From: Engraulis encrasicolus
Taxonomy: Eukaryota > Chordata > Actinopteri > Clupeiformes > Engraulidae
DNA length: 64,000 nt
NCBI RefSeq assembly: GCF_034702125.1
Contig: NW_026945753.1
Coordinates: forward strand, 442,001 to 506,000
Reading direction: 5' to 3'
The notes under the pieces were generated by a model. It did not search any database. It saw only the letters and a list, made by a program, of their open reading frames with translations, and was not told the origin of the DNA. Shown here one piece after another: positions 12,817-25,178 of this stretch; the stretch's first letter is position 1; every line of letters starts with the position of its first letter. The position numbers and the translations under genes were made by a program.

Positions 12817-13196
12817 TTCATCCCGCGATAGTTTTACACCATGTGACATGTCACCTCGTCAACGCAACGTCGACGAAATTTCGAAGTTTGACAGGAAATC
12901 TAACCGTCATGCAGCATTTTCCATCCAGGGTGCATTGCTGTCTAAATGCGCATACATGCGTTGACACATGTCGAATGCACCTACTGTCTGCAGTGCACGT
13001 CCCCGTAGCCTACCGCTCCACAGAAGATGTGTGTAGCCTATGTGGCGCCACTATGGATTCCTGCTGTAGCTTGGCCTACGAAGTTTGTAACAAATACGAC
13101 ATTTATTGTTATCTGAAAGACATGGTTGTTGGATGAACATTTGGAGAAGTGGATGGTATGAAAATAGGCTCGATCCCTCAAGTTTCTCACAAAAAC

Positions 13197-13209
13197 GAAA
13201 GTGAAACGG
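13197..13209 (+). promoter_or_regulatory. ISRE-like motif, copy A
   Basis: GAAAGTGAAACGG, preceded by AAAAAC, matches the interferon-stimulated response element pattern GAAANNGAAAC. The paralogous position at 62201-62217 has the longer GAAACGAAAGTGAAACT. Both are followed about 280 and 245 bases later by a conserved donor (GACGAA|GTAAGA at 13488, GACGAG|GTAAAA at 62462). An interferon-inducible promoter is inferred from this conservation. Confidence 0.55.
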
Positions 13210-13584
13210 TCAGCAGAATACACATTTCCGTAAATCTTAACAAAAAAGTAAGAGGCGCTGGACAAGACTTTCGGGTTTTGGTGAGACTGCAAGTGTTCCT
13301 GCCTGGTGATATTAGATATTATAGTCTAGTCTACTCTACTCTAGGCCTACTGCCTGACTATCGTAGGCTGCAGGATATCGCAATTTGCAGCAGGATTGTC
13401 TGAAGTCGTAGGTACTGTGCTGGGACTCCCAGGAGTGAAGAACAACAAGCAAGGAAACATTTAGGCCTACGTTTAGGTCTGTGACGAAGTAAGACCCTCT
13501 TCTGCAATAGCATTTTCAGAAAACTAATATGGGTGTAACAACTGTGCAAGTTTCAAATCAATATGTCATCGTTTAAAATGTTAT

Positions 13585-13909
13585 GGGTCATTCCACGCCA
13601 AATCACAGAATCATCCCGCACCACGATCTCAGATTTGGCTAAAAAAAAAAAATCAAGGAGGTTCACACACTTCCCAATAGGAAAGGTGCAAAATTATAGC
13701 TCTCAACTCCTTATAGTTTTGACATTAAAACTTGGTAGGCCTATGTCAGGTACCCCCTGACTCGTTTTGAACAGAGTCCTCGATGAGCCCATATTCAGAT
13801 TACCGTATCTAAAGAAACACTTTAAGTAGGTCCTTGCAAATTATAAGGGATATTAATTGGAATATGTACTTGTGATATGTGGGCATTTACACATCCTCTA
13901 GTCATTTAT
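13585..13909 (+). mobile_element. Older GGGTCATT foldback copy, first fragment
   Basis: This begins GGGTCATTCCACGCCAAATC and follows the terminal repeat of the intact elements with many substitutions. It is interrupted by the hAT MITE at 13910, resumes at 14301-14415, is interrupted again by foldback element 1, and resumes at 17783-17880 (GTTTGATATTGACAAAGTAT matching GTTTGATATGGACAATGTAT). It is therefore an old truncated copy that served as the target of two later insertions. Confidence 0.8.
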
Positions 13910-14300
13910 TAGTGACGGGATTTATGGCTCTTTGATAGGATCCGGATCATAGTGGCTCGTTCCTTTCAAAGAGCCGTTCAAAAAACTGCCTCTTTTGGCT
14001 CTTTTTTAGTTATTTATTCAGTGTTTAGAATGTACAATTTTCACTCCACCTCTGGTAATTTTGTCCTAACTACAACTGATTATCCTCATGCTTCTAAAGA
14101 CCGTTTCTGCCACTCTTTAAGGCAGACGATAGTGTTTTTTCCCCAAATTTGAGTACTCATGTGAAGGTCACATGCTTAAAATTAATGAAAAATGAACGAA
14201 AAAGCGGTTAAGTGGCTCCCCCAGCTGTGATCCGGTTCCCATCGTTCACTTCTGGGAGCCGTTCAAAAGAACCGGCTCGTTCATGAACGACACATCTCTA
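13910..14300. mobile_element. hAT MITE, 391 bp, TSD TCATTTAT
   Basis: It is flanked by perfect 8-bp duplications TCATTTAT at 13902-13909 and 14301-14308. The ends read TAGTGACGGG and (reverse) TAGAGATGTG. The interior has GAGCCGTTCAAAAAACTG near the left and GAACCGGCTCGTTCATGAAC near the right. A second copy in opposite orientation is at 31983-32369. There is no coding frame. Confidence 0.88.
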
Positions 14301-14415
14301 TCATTTATCACATTTTTTATGGTGGCTTAAAGTTGCTCAGAAAATGCTCACCTTTGAATTGTCGACATCTTTGAAGGACTGTGGTAGGCCTAAGTGCAGT
14401 TAACAAAAGACAGAT

Positions 14416-17400
14416 GGGTCATTCCACGCCAAATCTCCGAATCATCCCGCACAACCATCTCAGATTTGGCAAAAAAATACAAGGAGGTTCACAAAAGTCC
14501 CAATAGGAAAAGAGCAAAATTATAGCTCTCAACTCCTCATAGTTTTGTCATTAAAAATGTTTTTGTCAGGTACCCCCCTGACTCGTTTGGAAGAGACTTC
14601 TCAGAGAGCCCACTTTCAGATTGCCGTATCTAAAAAACTGCTTTAAGTAGGTCCTTACAAACTTCAAGAGGTAACATTTGGAACATGTACTTGTGAAATG
14701 TGGATTTTCACACATCCTCTTGTCATTTACCACCGTTTTCTGGGGGCTTAAAGTTGCTTGAAAAATTCTCACCTTTGAATTTGTGGGCATCTTTGAAGGA
14801 CTGTGGTAAGCGCAGTTTTAAAGACAGAGGTTTGATATGGACAATGTATGTTCCCAACCATTCTGTGCATGTTGTGTTGAAAGACTGATCTTCTGCGATG
14901 AACAGTTTAGAAAATATGACGTCTTTAAAATGGAAAAACTGAAACTTGGTGCCATCTTTGCCATGTTATTAAAAAAAAATGTCACGACTGACCACCATAT
15001 TATCAACAGTTTTGGAAAGATTAGATGTCTGTTCTTAACATATCCAAAAACTGTGATGGTATTCTGCCTCATTTGGTCACAATGATTTTTCAAAAACCCA
15101 CTGTTGGGTGACTTCCATAGCTCCTATGAAAAATTGATATTAGTGGCATCTTCGCAATGCAAAAGAAATGACAGAACTCACCACTATGACATTTACAGTT
15201 TTAGAAAGACTCAATATCTGTTTTTAACATATCCAAAAACTGGGGTGGTGCTCTGACTCATTTTTAAAAAATGGACTTGTAAAAACGACTGTGTGACATC
15301 TGCAGCTTGCTGCTCTATTGAGGTGGGGCCCCTGCTCTGATCTTTGCAGGCTACATGGGGGCCCTATCTACCAGTATTTGCCATGAGGCCCTATGTGCAA
15401 TTGTTCCGCCACTGTGAATGACTTGAGCAATTTGAGTCAGACATTTTTGATACAAGATATTTGACTTGAGCATTTTCGACACTCTCAATATAATACGGCA
15501 AAAAAGTAAAAGTGGCAGTTGACAGAGTTTTTTTTTCAGCTTTTTCAGTAACTACATTTCAGTAAATCAAAGGCTATAGACGTGTGTAAACTTCATCTTT
15601 AGGCACTGAAAACCAAATACCGGAATAAAGTGACGAAATGTTGAATCACTGAAACATCCCCGTAGATCTTGAAACAAGTACATCCTGACTATCACCACAT
15701 CTCAATGCTTTTTATTACAATTCACAACAATCTTTAATAACTTGTTTACCAACTTTGATGCAGTTCTGAGGCCTGCTGTGGATTATTTTGGATTGTTTAG
15801 GATATATCACCTTTAATCATGTGATTATTCTTTCTACATTTGATATGTGTTTCACTCCATGTATACAAGTGTGTGCATTTGTGCAAACTCTTCAGGGTTA
15901 ATGTAGAACATCCAACATTGATCCTTTCATTGCTCAACTGTGTGACAGAGCTGACTTTAGATGAGCATTCAGTCAGTATTGCAGTGGTCTAGCACCATGC
16001 TCAGAGTAGCTCAGTCATGGTGATTGGAGGGGCAGGACAGCTGTTTAGTCAGGTTACCTCCTTACGAACAGTCTCCTCCTTGTGTATCATCACTGTTTTT
16101 TTCTCTTCTCCATGATAATAGAAGTGTCCCACCCCCAAAAAAAACCATGACAAAGGTGACCTCTTCATAGAACTTGGCCCCGCCCCAGTCCTAACCATGA
16201 CCGAGGAACCTAGCGCATTGTATTGGTTGATGGCAAAGATCTATGTGTTTTTATCAATTGATTTGCACCTCGACTAACAGAACAAAGTTGCAGAAGTAAT
16301 GGGAAATTTGAAATGTGTGAAACTAAAATATTGAACTATCTCTACAGCCAAAAGAAATCAGTATAAAAATTAATATGTTGAAATAAAGTTTGGCAAACAT
16401 CCTGTATTAAGACTATGTGTTAACAATGTTACTTTACTATTCAGAGTGATTCAATTAATTTATCACTACTGCAATTGAAGACTTACTTTACGGTATAATA
16501 GCAAAATGTTACTCCTCCTACAGTGTTGAGGTTTAAACACATGGCCATAACCTTTAATTAACAGACATTTTGTTACCAAAAAAAATTAGTTACCTAAAAG
16601 CTAAAAGAAAAAGAAAAATAATAGTGGTATATAAATCACTCAACTGTTTCTTGACTGTGCTTCAAAAATACTGAAGTCACATTTCTTGTATCAAAAATGC
16701 CCAAGTCAAACTGCCTGTCATTCACAGTGTCAGCCCAAATAGATTGGCACCCAAAAGTCTGCAAAGGTCATGATTATGGCCCCTACCACAAATTCAGGAG
16801 GGCCCTGGACAAATGCCCTGCTTGTCCCCTTATAGCTCCGCCCCTGGTAATTCATGTGACAGGCATTTTCACAGGAGCTGCTGATGTAACAGCAAAGGGG
16901 TTTTTCAAGAGTCATTACAAGACATTGATGCAAAACACCATCCCAGTTTTTGGATATGTTAAAAACAGACATCCTATCTTTCCAAAACTGTTCAGTTCAT
17001 TGTGGTGATTGCTGTCATTGTTTTGGTATAGCGTGGCAAAGTTGCCCCCCAATATCAGGTTTACATAGGAGCAGTGGAAGTCACACAACAGTGGGTTTTT
17101 AAAAAATCATTGTGACCAAATGAGGCAGAATACCATCCAAGTTTTTGGATATGGTAAGAACAGACATCTAATCTTTCCAAAACTGTTGATAATATGTAGG
17201 TGAGTCGTGACAGTTTTTTTTTTATAACGTGGCAAAGATGGCACCAAGTTTCAGTTTTTCCATTTTAAAGACTTCATATCTTCTAAACTGTTCATCGCAG
17301 AAGATCAGTCTTTCAACACAACATGCACAGAATGGTTGGGAACATGCATTGTCCATATCAAACCTCTGTCTTTAAATCTGCACTTACCACAGTCCTTCAA

Positions 17401-17778
17401 AGATGCCCACAAATTCAAAGGTGAGAATTTTTCAAGCAACTTAAACCCCTCAGAAAACGGTGGTAAATGACAAGAGGATGTGTGAAAATTCACATTTCAC
17501 AAGTACATGTTCCAAATGTTACCCCTTGAAATTCACAAGGACCTACTTAAAGTAGTTTTTTAGATACAACACTCTGAAAGTGGGCTCTCTGAGAAGTCTG
17601 TTCCAAACGAGTCAGGGGGGTACCTGACAAAAACATTTTTAATGACAAAACTATGAGGAGTTGAGAGCTATAATTTTGCACTTTTCCTATTGGGACGTTT
17701 GTGAACCTCCTTGATTTTTTTCTGCCAAATCTGAGATGGTCGTGCAGGATGATTCGGAGATTTGGCGTGGAATGACCC
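14416..17778 (+). mobile_element. GGGTCATT foldback transposon, element 1 (3.36 kb)
   Basis: The ends are GGGTCATTCCACG and its complement, flanked by the 4-bp duplication AGAT (14412-14415 and 17779-17782). Arms of about 700 bp are nearly exact inverted copies, with weaker similarity for about 200 bp more. Each arm holds two units of a roughly 195-bp module around ACATATCCAAAAACTG. The centre (about 15900-16300) is unique and includes GTTACCTCCTTACGAACAG. I see no transposase; small frames in the arms are not conserved as protein. It inserted into an older copy of the same family. The class is uncertain; Sola-, Ginger- or Chapaev-type transposons also make 4-bp duplications. Confidence 0.9.
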
Positions 17779-17782
17779 AGAT

Positions 17783-18021
17783 GTTTGATATTGACAAAGT
17801 ATGTTTCCAACCAATCTGTGTAGCCTATCTTATGTTTGAAGACTGATCCTCTGTGATGAACAGTTGAGAAGATATGAAGGGCCTTTCCCATTACTAATCT
17901 ATACCCCTATCCCTATGCCTTCCCCATGCCCCTCGTGCTTTCCAACAAAGCTGTAAGGTATAGGGATTGAAACGCAATCGCTACGAATTGGGATACCCCA
18001 TAGAGGTAGAAAATAACACTA
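17783..18021. other. Tail of old foldback copy and spacer
   Basis: 17783-17880 continues the old foldback copy after the AGAT duplication. 17881-18021 is different sequence ending in CCCATAGAGGTAGAAAATAA, a wording found inverted at about 32540-32570, so it belongs to another dispersed repeat. No gene is seen. Confidence 0.65.
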
Positions 18022-21000
18022 GGGTCATTCCACGCCAAATCTCCGAATCATCACGCACGAACATCTCAGATTCGCAGAAAAAAATCAAGGAGTTTCACAA
18101 ACGTCCCAATAGGAAAAATGCAAAATTATAGATCTCAACTCCTCATAGTTTTGTTATTAAAAATGTTTTTGTCAGGTACCCCCCTGACTCGTTCGGAACA
18201 GAGCCCATTTTCAGATTACCGTATCCAAAAAACTACTTTAAGTAGGTCCTTACAAATTTCAAGGGGTAACATTTGGAACATGTACTTGTGAAATGTGGAT
18301 TTACCATCGTTTGCTGGGGGCTTAAAGTTGCTTGAAAAATTCTCACCTTTGAATTTGTGGGCATCTTTGAAGGACTGTGGTAAGCGCAGTTTTAAAGACA
18401 GAGGTTTGATATGGACACTGTATGTTCCAAACCATTCTGTGCATGTTGTGTTGAAAGACTGATCTTCTGCGATGAACAGTTTAGAAGATATGAAGTCTTT
18501 AAAATGGAAAAACTGAAACTTGGTGCCATCTTTGCCATGTCATTAAAAAAAAATGTCACGACTCACCACCATATTATCAACAGTTTTGGAAAGATTAGAT
18601 GTCTGTTCTTAACATATCCAAAAACTGTGATGGTATTCTGCCTCATTTGGTCACAATGATTTTTCAAAAACCCACTGTTGGGTGACTTCCATAGCTCCTA
18701 TGAAACATTGATATTAGTGGCATCTTCTCCATGTTATACAAAATAAATGACAGAACTCACCACTATGACATTTACAGTTTTAGAAAGACTCAATGTCTGT
18801 TTTTAACATATCCAAAAACTGGGGTGGTGCTCTGTCTCATTTTTTAAGAATGGACTTGTAAAAACGGCTGTGTGACATCTTCAGCTTGCTGCTCTATTGA
18901 GGTGGGGCCCCTGCTCTGATATTTGCAGGCTACACGGGGGCCCTATCTACCAGCATTTGCCATGAGGCCCTATGTACAATTGTTCCGCCACTGTGAATGA
19001 CTTGAGCAATTTGAGTAAGACATTTTTGATACAAGGTATTTGACTTGAGCATTTTCGACACACTCAATATAATACGGCAAAAAAGTAAAAGTGGCTGTTG
19101 ACAGAGTTTTTTTTTTCAGCTTTTTCTGAAACTACATTTCAGTAAATCAAAGGTTATAGACGTGTGTAAACTTCATCTTTAGGCACTGAAAACCAAATAC
19201 CGGAATAAAGTGATGAAATGTTGAATTACTGAAACATCCCCGTAGATCTTGAAACAAGTACTTCCTGACTATCACCACACCTCAATGTTTTTTATTACAA
19301 TTCAGAACAATCTTCAATAACTTGTTTACCAACTTTGATGCAGTTCTGAGGTCTGTTATGGATCATTTTGGTTTGTGTATGAGATATTTCCTTTTAACAT
19401 TTGAATATTCTTTCACCTTTTGATTTGTGTGTCACTCCATGTCTATATGTATGTCCATTTGTGTAAACTCATCATGGTTAATGAGGAACATCAACTATTG
19501 ATACTTGCATTTCTCAGCTCTGTGACAGAGTTGACCTTTGATGAGCATTCAGTCAGTATTGCAGTGGTCTAGCACCATGCTCAGGGTAGCTCAGTCATGG
19601 TGATTGGAGGGGCAGGACAGCTGTTTAGTCAGGTTACCTCCTTACGAACAGTCTCCTCCTTTTGCATCATCACTGTTTTTTTCTCTTCTCCATGATAATA
19701 AAAGTGTCCCACCCCCCAAAAAAAACCATGGCAAAGGTGACCTGTTCATAGAACTTGGCCCCGCCCCAGTCCTAACCATGACCGAGGAACCTAGCGCATT
19801 GTATTGGTTCATTGCAAAGGTCTGTGTGTTGAATTACTTGATAAGCACCTCTGTTAACAGAGCAAGGATGCAGAAGTCAAAAATATATTTGGAAGAAAAA
19901 TATTCATGTCTGAAGAATGGCAAGGGTGGCACGAAATGTCACAAGAATAAAATGAAGTACAAGGGTGCACCGATGTTGCGGTTCCTTTTTCATTATTTAT
20001 ATCGAAATATCTTTACAGCTAAAAGAAATTTGTTTACTAAAATCATATGCTGAAATAAAGTTTGGCAAACATCCTGTATCAAGACTGTCTTAACAATGCT
20101 ACTTTACCAATCAGAATGATTCAATTAATTTATCACTACTGCAATTCAAGACTTACTTTATGGTATATTAGCAAAATGTTAACTCCTATAGTGTTGAGGT
20201 TTAAACACATGGCCATAACCTTTAATTCACGAACATTTAGTTACCAAAAAATTTAGTTAAAAGAAAAAGAAAAATAATAATGGTATATAAATCACTCAAC
20301 TGTTTCTTATTGTGTGCTTCAAAAATACTCAAGTCACATTTCTTGTATCAAAAATGCCCAAGTCAAACTGCCTGTCATTCACTATGTCAGCCCAAATAGA
20401 TTGGCACCCAAAAGTCTGCAAAGGTCATGATTATGGCCCCTACCACAAATTCAGGAGGGCCCTGGACAAATGCCCTGCTTGTCCCCCTATAGCTCCGCCC
20501 CTGGTAATTTATGTGACTTAGGCATTTTCACAGGAGCTGCTGATGTAACAGCAAAGGGTTTTTCAAGAGTCATTACAAGACATTGATGCAAAACACCATC
20601 CCAGTTTTTGGATATGTTACAAACAGACATCCTATCTTTCCAAAACTGTTCAGTTCATTGTGGTGATTGCTGTCATTGTTTTGGTATAGCATGGCAAAGT
20701 TGCCCCCCAATATCAGGTTTTCATAGGAGCAGTGGAAGTCACACAACAGTGGGTTTTTAAAAAAATCATTGTGACCAAATGAGGCAGAATACCATCACAG
20801 TTTTTGGATATGTTAAGAACAGACATCTAATCTTTCCAAAACTGTTGATAATACGGTGGTGAGTCGTGACATTTTTTTTAAATAACGTGGCAAAGATGGC
20901 ACCAAGTTTCAGTTTTTCCATTTTAAAGACTTCATATCTTCTAAACTGTTCATCGCAGAAGATCAGTCTTTCAACACAACATGCACAGAATGGTTGGGAA

Positions 21001-21436
21001 CATACATTGTCCATATCAAACCTCTGTCTTTAAAACTGCACTTACCACAGTCCTTCAAAGATGCCCACAAATTCAAAGGTGAGAATTTTTCAAGCAACTT
21101 TAAGCCCCCAGAAAACTGTGGTAAATGACCATAGGATGTGTGAAAATCCACATTTCATAAGTACATGTTCCAAATGTTACCCCTTGAAATTCATAAGGAC
21201 CTACTTAAAGTAGTTTTTTAGATACAACACTCTGAAAGTGGGCTCTCTGAGAACTCTGTTCCAAACGAGTCAGGGGGGTACCTGACAAAAACATTTTTAA
21301 TGACAAAACTATGAGGAGTTGAGAGCTATAATTTTGCACTTTTCCTATTGGGACGTTTGTGAACCTCCTTGATTTTTTTCTGCCAACTCTGAGATGGTCG
21401 TGCGGGATGATTCGGAGATTTGGCGTGGAATGACCC
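18022..21436 (+). mobile_element. GGGTCATT foldback transposon, element 2 (3.42 kb)
   Basis: It has the same ends as element 1, flanked by the duplication ACTA (18018-18021 and 21437-21440). Arms, subterminal modules and centre match element 1 in the same orientation. The centre (about 19530-19850) again has GTTACCTCCTTACGAACAG and TGACCGAGGAACCTAGCGC. An open frame of about 149 codons at 19604 covers this centre but is not open in element 1, so it is unlikely to be a gene. Confidence 0.9.
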
Positions 21437-21440
21437 ACTA

Positions 21441-22069
21441 GAGAGGACACAGCAATTTGCGACAGCACTGGGAAATGTGCAGATGGAGCTTCCTAACTTC
21501 CGTAGGTAGTGTAGGTACCTTCAGGCAATGCAAGTCAATGGAGAACATGCCCACCCCTGTCAAAAAATTTACTAAAACTGTGTGAATATGAAGTAACACA
21601 TTAATCAAAGACCAGATTTGAAATGTCAGGCTAAATATCTACTCAAATCATATGAGTCGATAAAATACATTTAAAAATCAAATAATATATTTTATGAACA
21701 TAGTTAGCAACACACTTCAACGTTTGTCCTTGTATAGTGTGTTGATGGACATTTTCACATGATTAAGCCATTTTTGACAGAGGGGAGCCTCGTTCTCTGT
21801 TAATTTCCATTTCTCTGATCTACCTACAGATAATGGCCGCTACAGATTGCCGTAAAAAGGGCGGCGGGGTCACCTCTACACTCTAAGAAAATTTCCCTGC
21901 AAAATAACGGCAGTTACTGGCAATTATATTTTCCTGTAATTCTACTGTTATTTCACACCAAAAATCAAATACAGCTCATTGCTGTTTAATGTATCACAGT
22001 ATATAACATTTTTTCAGCAGCAATTGAACTGTTAAATAACAGTACTCTACAGAACGTTCACAGTATTAG
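21441..22069. other. Spacer between foldback elements 2 and 3
   Basis: Non-coding. The right part (about 21880-22069) has repeated TAACAGTA/CTGTTATTT wordings that resemble the abundant fish repeat also seen at 32400-32550 and 45220-45440. Foldback element 3 inserted into it, and it continues after 25041 up to the copia element. Confidence 0.5.
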
Positions 22070-22073
22070 TATT

Positions 22074-25037
22074 GGGTCATTCCACGCCAAATCTCCGAAT
22101 CATCCCGCACGACCATCTCAGATTTGGCAGAAAAAAATCAAGGAGGTTCACAAACGTCCCAATAGGAAAAGTGCAAAGTTATAGCTCTCAACTCTTCATA
22201 GTTTTGTCATTAAAAATGTTTTTGTCAGGTACCCCCCTGACTCATTTGGAACAGACTTCTCAGAGAGCCCACTTTCAGAGTGTTGTATCTAAAAAACTAC
22301 TTTAAGTAGGTCCTTGTGAATTTCAAGGGGTAACATTTGGAACATGTACTTGTGAAATGTGGATTTTCACATATCCGATGGTCATTTACCACCGTTTTCT
22401 GGGGGCTTAAAGTTGCTTGAAAAATTCTCACCTTTGAATTTGTGGGCATCTTTGAAGGACTCTGGTAAGTGCAGTTTTAAAGACAAAGGTTTGATATGGA
22501 CAATGCATCTTCCCAACCATTCTGTGCATGTTGTGTTGAAAGACTGATCTTCTGCGATGAACAGTTTAGAAGATATGAAGTCTTTAAAATGGAAAAACTG
22601 AAACTTGGTGCCATCTTTGCCACGTTATTTAAAAAAAATGTCACGACTCACCACCGTATTATCAACAGTTTTGGAAAGATTAGATGTCTGTTCTTAACAT
22701 ATCCAAAAACTGTGATGGTATTCTGCCTCATTTGGTCACAATGATTTTTTAAAAACCCACTGTTGTGTGACTTCCACTGCTCCTATGAAAACCTGATATT
22801 GGGGGGCAACTTTGCCATGCTATACCAAAACAATGACAGCAATCACCACAATGAACTGAACAGTTTTGGAAAGATAGGATGTCTGTTTGTAACATATCCA
22901 AAAACTGGGATGGTGTTCTGCATCAATGTCTTGTAATGCCTCTTGAAAAACCAGTTTGCTGTTACATCAGCAGCTCCTGTGAAAATGCCTAAGTCACATG
23001 AATTACCAGGGGCGGAGCTATAGGGGGACAAGCAGGGCATTTGTCCAGGGCCCTCCTGCATTTGTGGTAGGGGCCATAATCATGACCTTTGCAGACTTTT
23101 GGGTGCCAATCTATTTGGGCTGACACAGTGAATGACAGGCAGTTTGACTTTGACTTTCTTTGACTAAGAAACAGTTGAGTGATTTATATACCATTATTAT
23201 TTTTCTTTTTCTATTTATTTCTATTTCTATTTCTATTTTTCTATTATTTTTCTTTTTGGTAACTAAATGTTCGTGAATTAAAAGTTATGGCCATGTGTTT
23301 AAACCTCAACACTGTAGGAGTTAACATTTTGCTATTATACCATAAAGTAAGTCTTGAATTGCAGTATAGTGATAAATTAATTGAATCATTCTGATTGGTA
23401 AAGTAGCATTGTTAAGACATTGTCTTGATACAGGATGTTTGCCAAACTTTATTTCAGGATATGATTTTTTTAAAACAAATTTATTTTAGCTGTAAAGATA
23501 CTTTGATAATAAAAAAATAAGATAAAAGAAACACAACAATGATGCTCCCATTTACTTCATTTTAATCTTGTGACATTTCGGAGAACCCTGGTCCTTCTCC
23601 TAAAACGAATATTTTACTTCAATACATTTCAAATTTCACATGACTTCTGTAACTTTCCTCTGTTAATAGAGGTGCATATCAGATGTGTCAAAGTTGGTAA
23701 ACAAGTTATTAAAGATTGTTATGAATTGTAATAAAAAGCATTGAGATGTGGTGATAGTCAGGATGTACTTGTTTCAAGATCTACGGGGATGTTTCAGTGA
23801 TTCAACATTTCATCACTTTATTCTGGTATTTGGTTTTCAGTGCCTAAAGATGAAGTTTACACACATCTATAACCTTTGATTTACTGAAATGTAGTTTCAG
23901 AAAAAGCTGGAAAAAAAAACTCTGTCAACAGCCACTTTTACTTTTTTGCCGTATTATATTGAGTGTGTCGAAAATGCTCAAGTCAAATATCTTGTATCAA
24001 AAATGTCTGACTCAAATTACTGAAGTCATTCACAGTGGCGTAACAATTGTACATAGGGCCTCATGGCAAATACTGGTAGATAGGGCCCCCGTGTAGCCTG
24101 CAAAGATCAGAGCAGGGGCCCCACCTCAATAGAGCAGCAAGCTGAAGATGTCACACAGCCGTTTTTACAAGTCCATTCTTAAAAAATGAGACAGAGCACC
24201 ACCCCAGTTTTTGGATATGTTAAAAACAGACATTGAGTCTTTCTAAAACTGTAAATGTCATAGTGGTGAGTTCTGTCATTTCTTTTGTATAACATGGAGA
24301 AGATGCCACTAATATCAATGTTTCATAGGAGCTATGGAAGTCACCCAACAGTGGGTTTTTGAAAAATCATTGTGACCAAATGAGGCAGAATACCATCACA
24401 GTTTTTGGAAATGTTAAGAACAGACATCTAATCTTTCCAAAACTGTTGATAATATGGTGGTGAGTCGTGACATTTTTTTTTAATGACATGGCAAAGATGG
24501 CACCAAGTTTCAGTTTTTCCATTTTAAAGACTTCATATAATCTAAACTGTTCATCGCAGAATATCAGTCTTTCAACACAACATGCACAGAATGGTTGGGA
24601 ACATACAGTGTCCATATCAAATCTCTGTCTTTAAAACTGTGCTTACCACAGTCCTTCAAAGATGCCCACAAATTCAAAGGTGAGAATTTGTCTAGCAACT
24701 TTAAGCCCCCAGAAAATGGTGGTAAATGACAAGAGGATAAGTGAAAATCGACATTTCACAAGTACATGTTCCAAATGTTACCCCTTGAAATTTGTAAGGA
24801 CCTACTTAAAGCAGTTTTTTGGATACGGCAATCTGAAAGTGGGCTCTCTGAGAACTCTGTTCCGAACGAGTCAGGGGGGTACCTGACAAAAACATTTTTA
24901 ATGAAAAAACTATGAGGTATTGAGAGCTATAATTTTGCACTTTTCCTATTGGGACGTTTGTGAACCTCCTTGATTTTTTTCTGCCAAATCTGAGATGGTC
25001 GTGCGGGATGATTCGGAGATTTGGCGTGGAATGACCC
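22074..25037 (-). mobile_element. GGGTCATT foldback transposon, element 3 (2.96 kb, inverted)
   Basis: It is flanked by the duplication TATT (22070-22073 and 25038-25041). The arms match elements 1 and 2, but the interior runs the other way: GGGGCGGAGCTATAGGGGGA at about 23010 is the complement of the wording near 20490. The central few hundred bases of elements 1 and 2 (the ACCTCCTTACGAACAG region) are missing between about 23670 and 23690, so this is an internal-deletion derivative. No transposase is present. Confidence 0.9.
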
Positions 25038-25173
25038 TATTGTTAAACTAAAAGTGCTCTACAATATTTATACAGTAGTATAAGTAAAATAACAGTACAT
25101 TTCAGTTAAAAAGTTGAATTGTAATGTGTGATGACAGGCAAATACTGGGTCATAGTTGTATTCATGAATATGG

Positions 25174-25178
25174 CCATG
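25174..25178. repeat. Copia target-site duplication, left (CCATG)
   Basis: CCATG directly before the 5' LTR is repeated at 30270-30274 directly after the 3' LTR. A 5-bp duplication is usual for Ty1/copia integrases. Confidence 0.93.

Larger units (their letters stand above)
11860..13488 (+). repeat. Duplicated promoter-like segment, copy A
   Basis: This segment is paralogous to 61790-62490. Shared wordings in the same order include TTACTGGCTG, TGCGCAATGTGAAATTCT, GTTGTTGGATGAACATTTGG, an interferon-response-like motif, AGCAAGGAAACAT and a GTGACGA[A/C] donor region. Copy A is split between about 12260 and 13010 by a GT repeat and a retroelement tail. Gene order suggests it held the promoter and a non-coding first exon of a GIMAP-type unit. 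No CDS is seen inside. Confidence 0.55.

Noticed and set aside
14837..24615. A frame of 82 codons (start MD, end CLIWSQ) that recurs in five foldback arms, with 62- and 74-87-codon frames beside it
   Set aside because: The recurrence follows from the arms being copies. The copies differ at amino-acid-changing positions as freely as elsewhere, the sixth arm has it broken, and no domain is recognised.
14416..25037. The three foldback elements as a simple tandem duplication of one locus
   Set aside because: Each has its own 4-bp target duplication, and the sequence between them differs, so independent insertion fits better.
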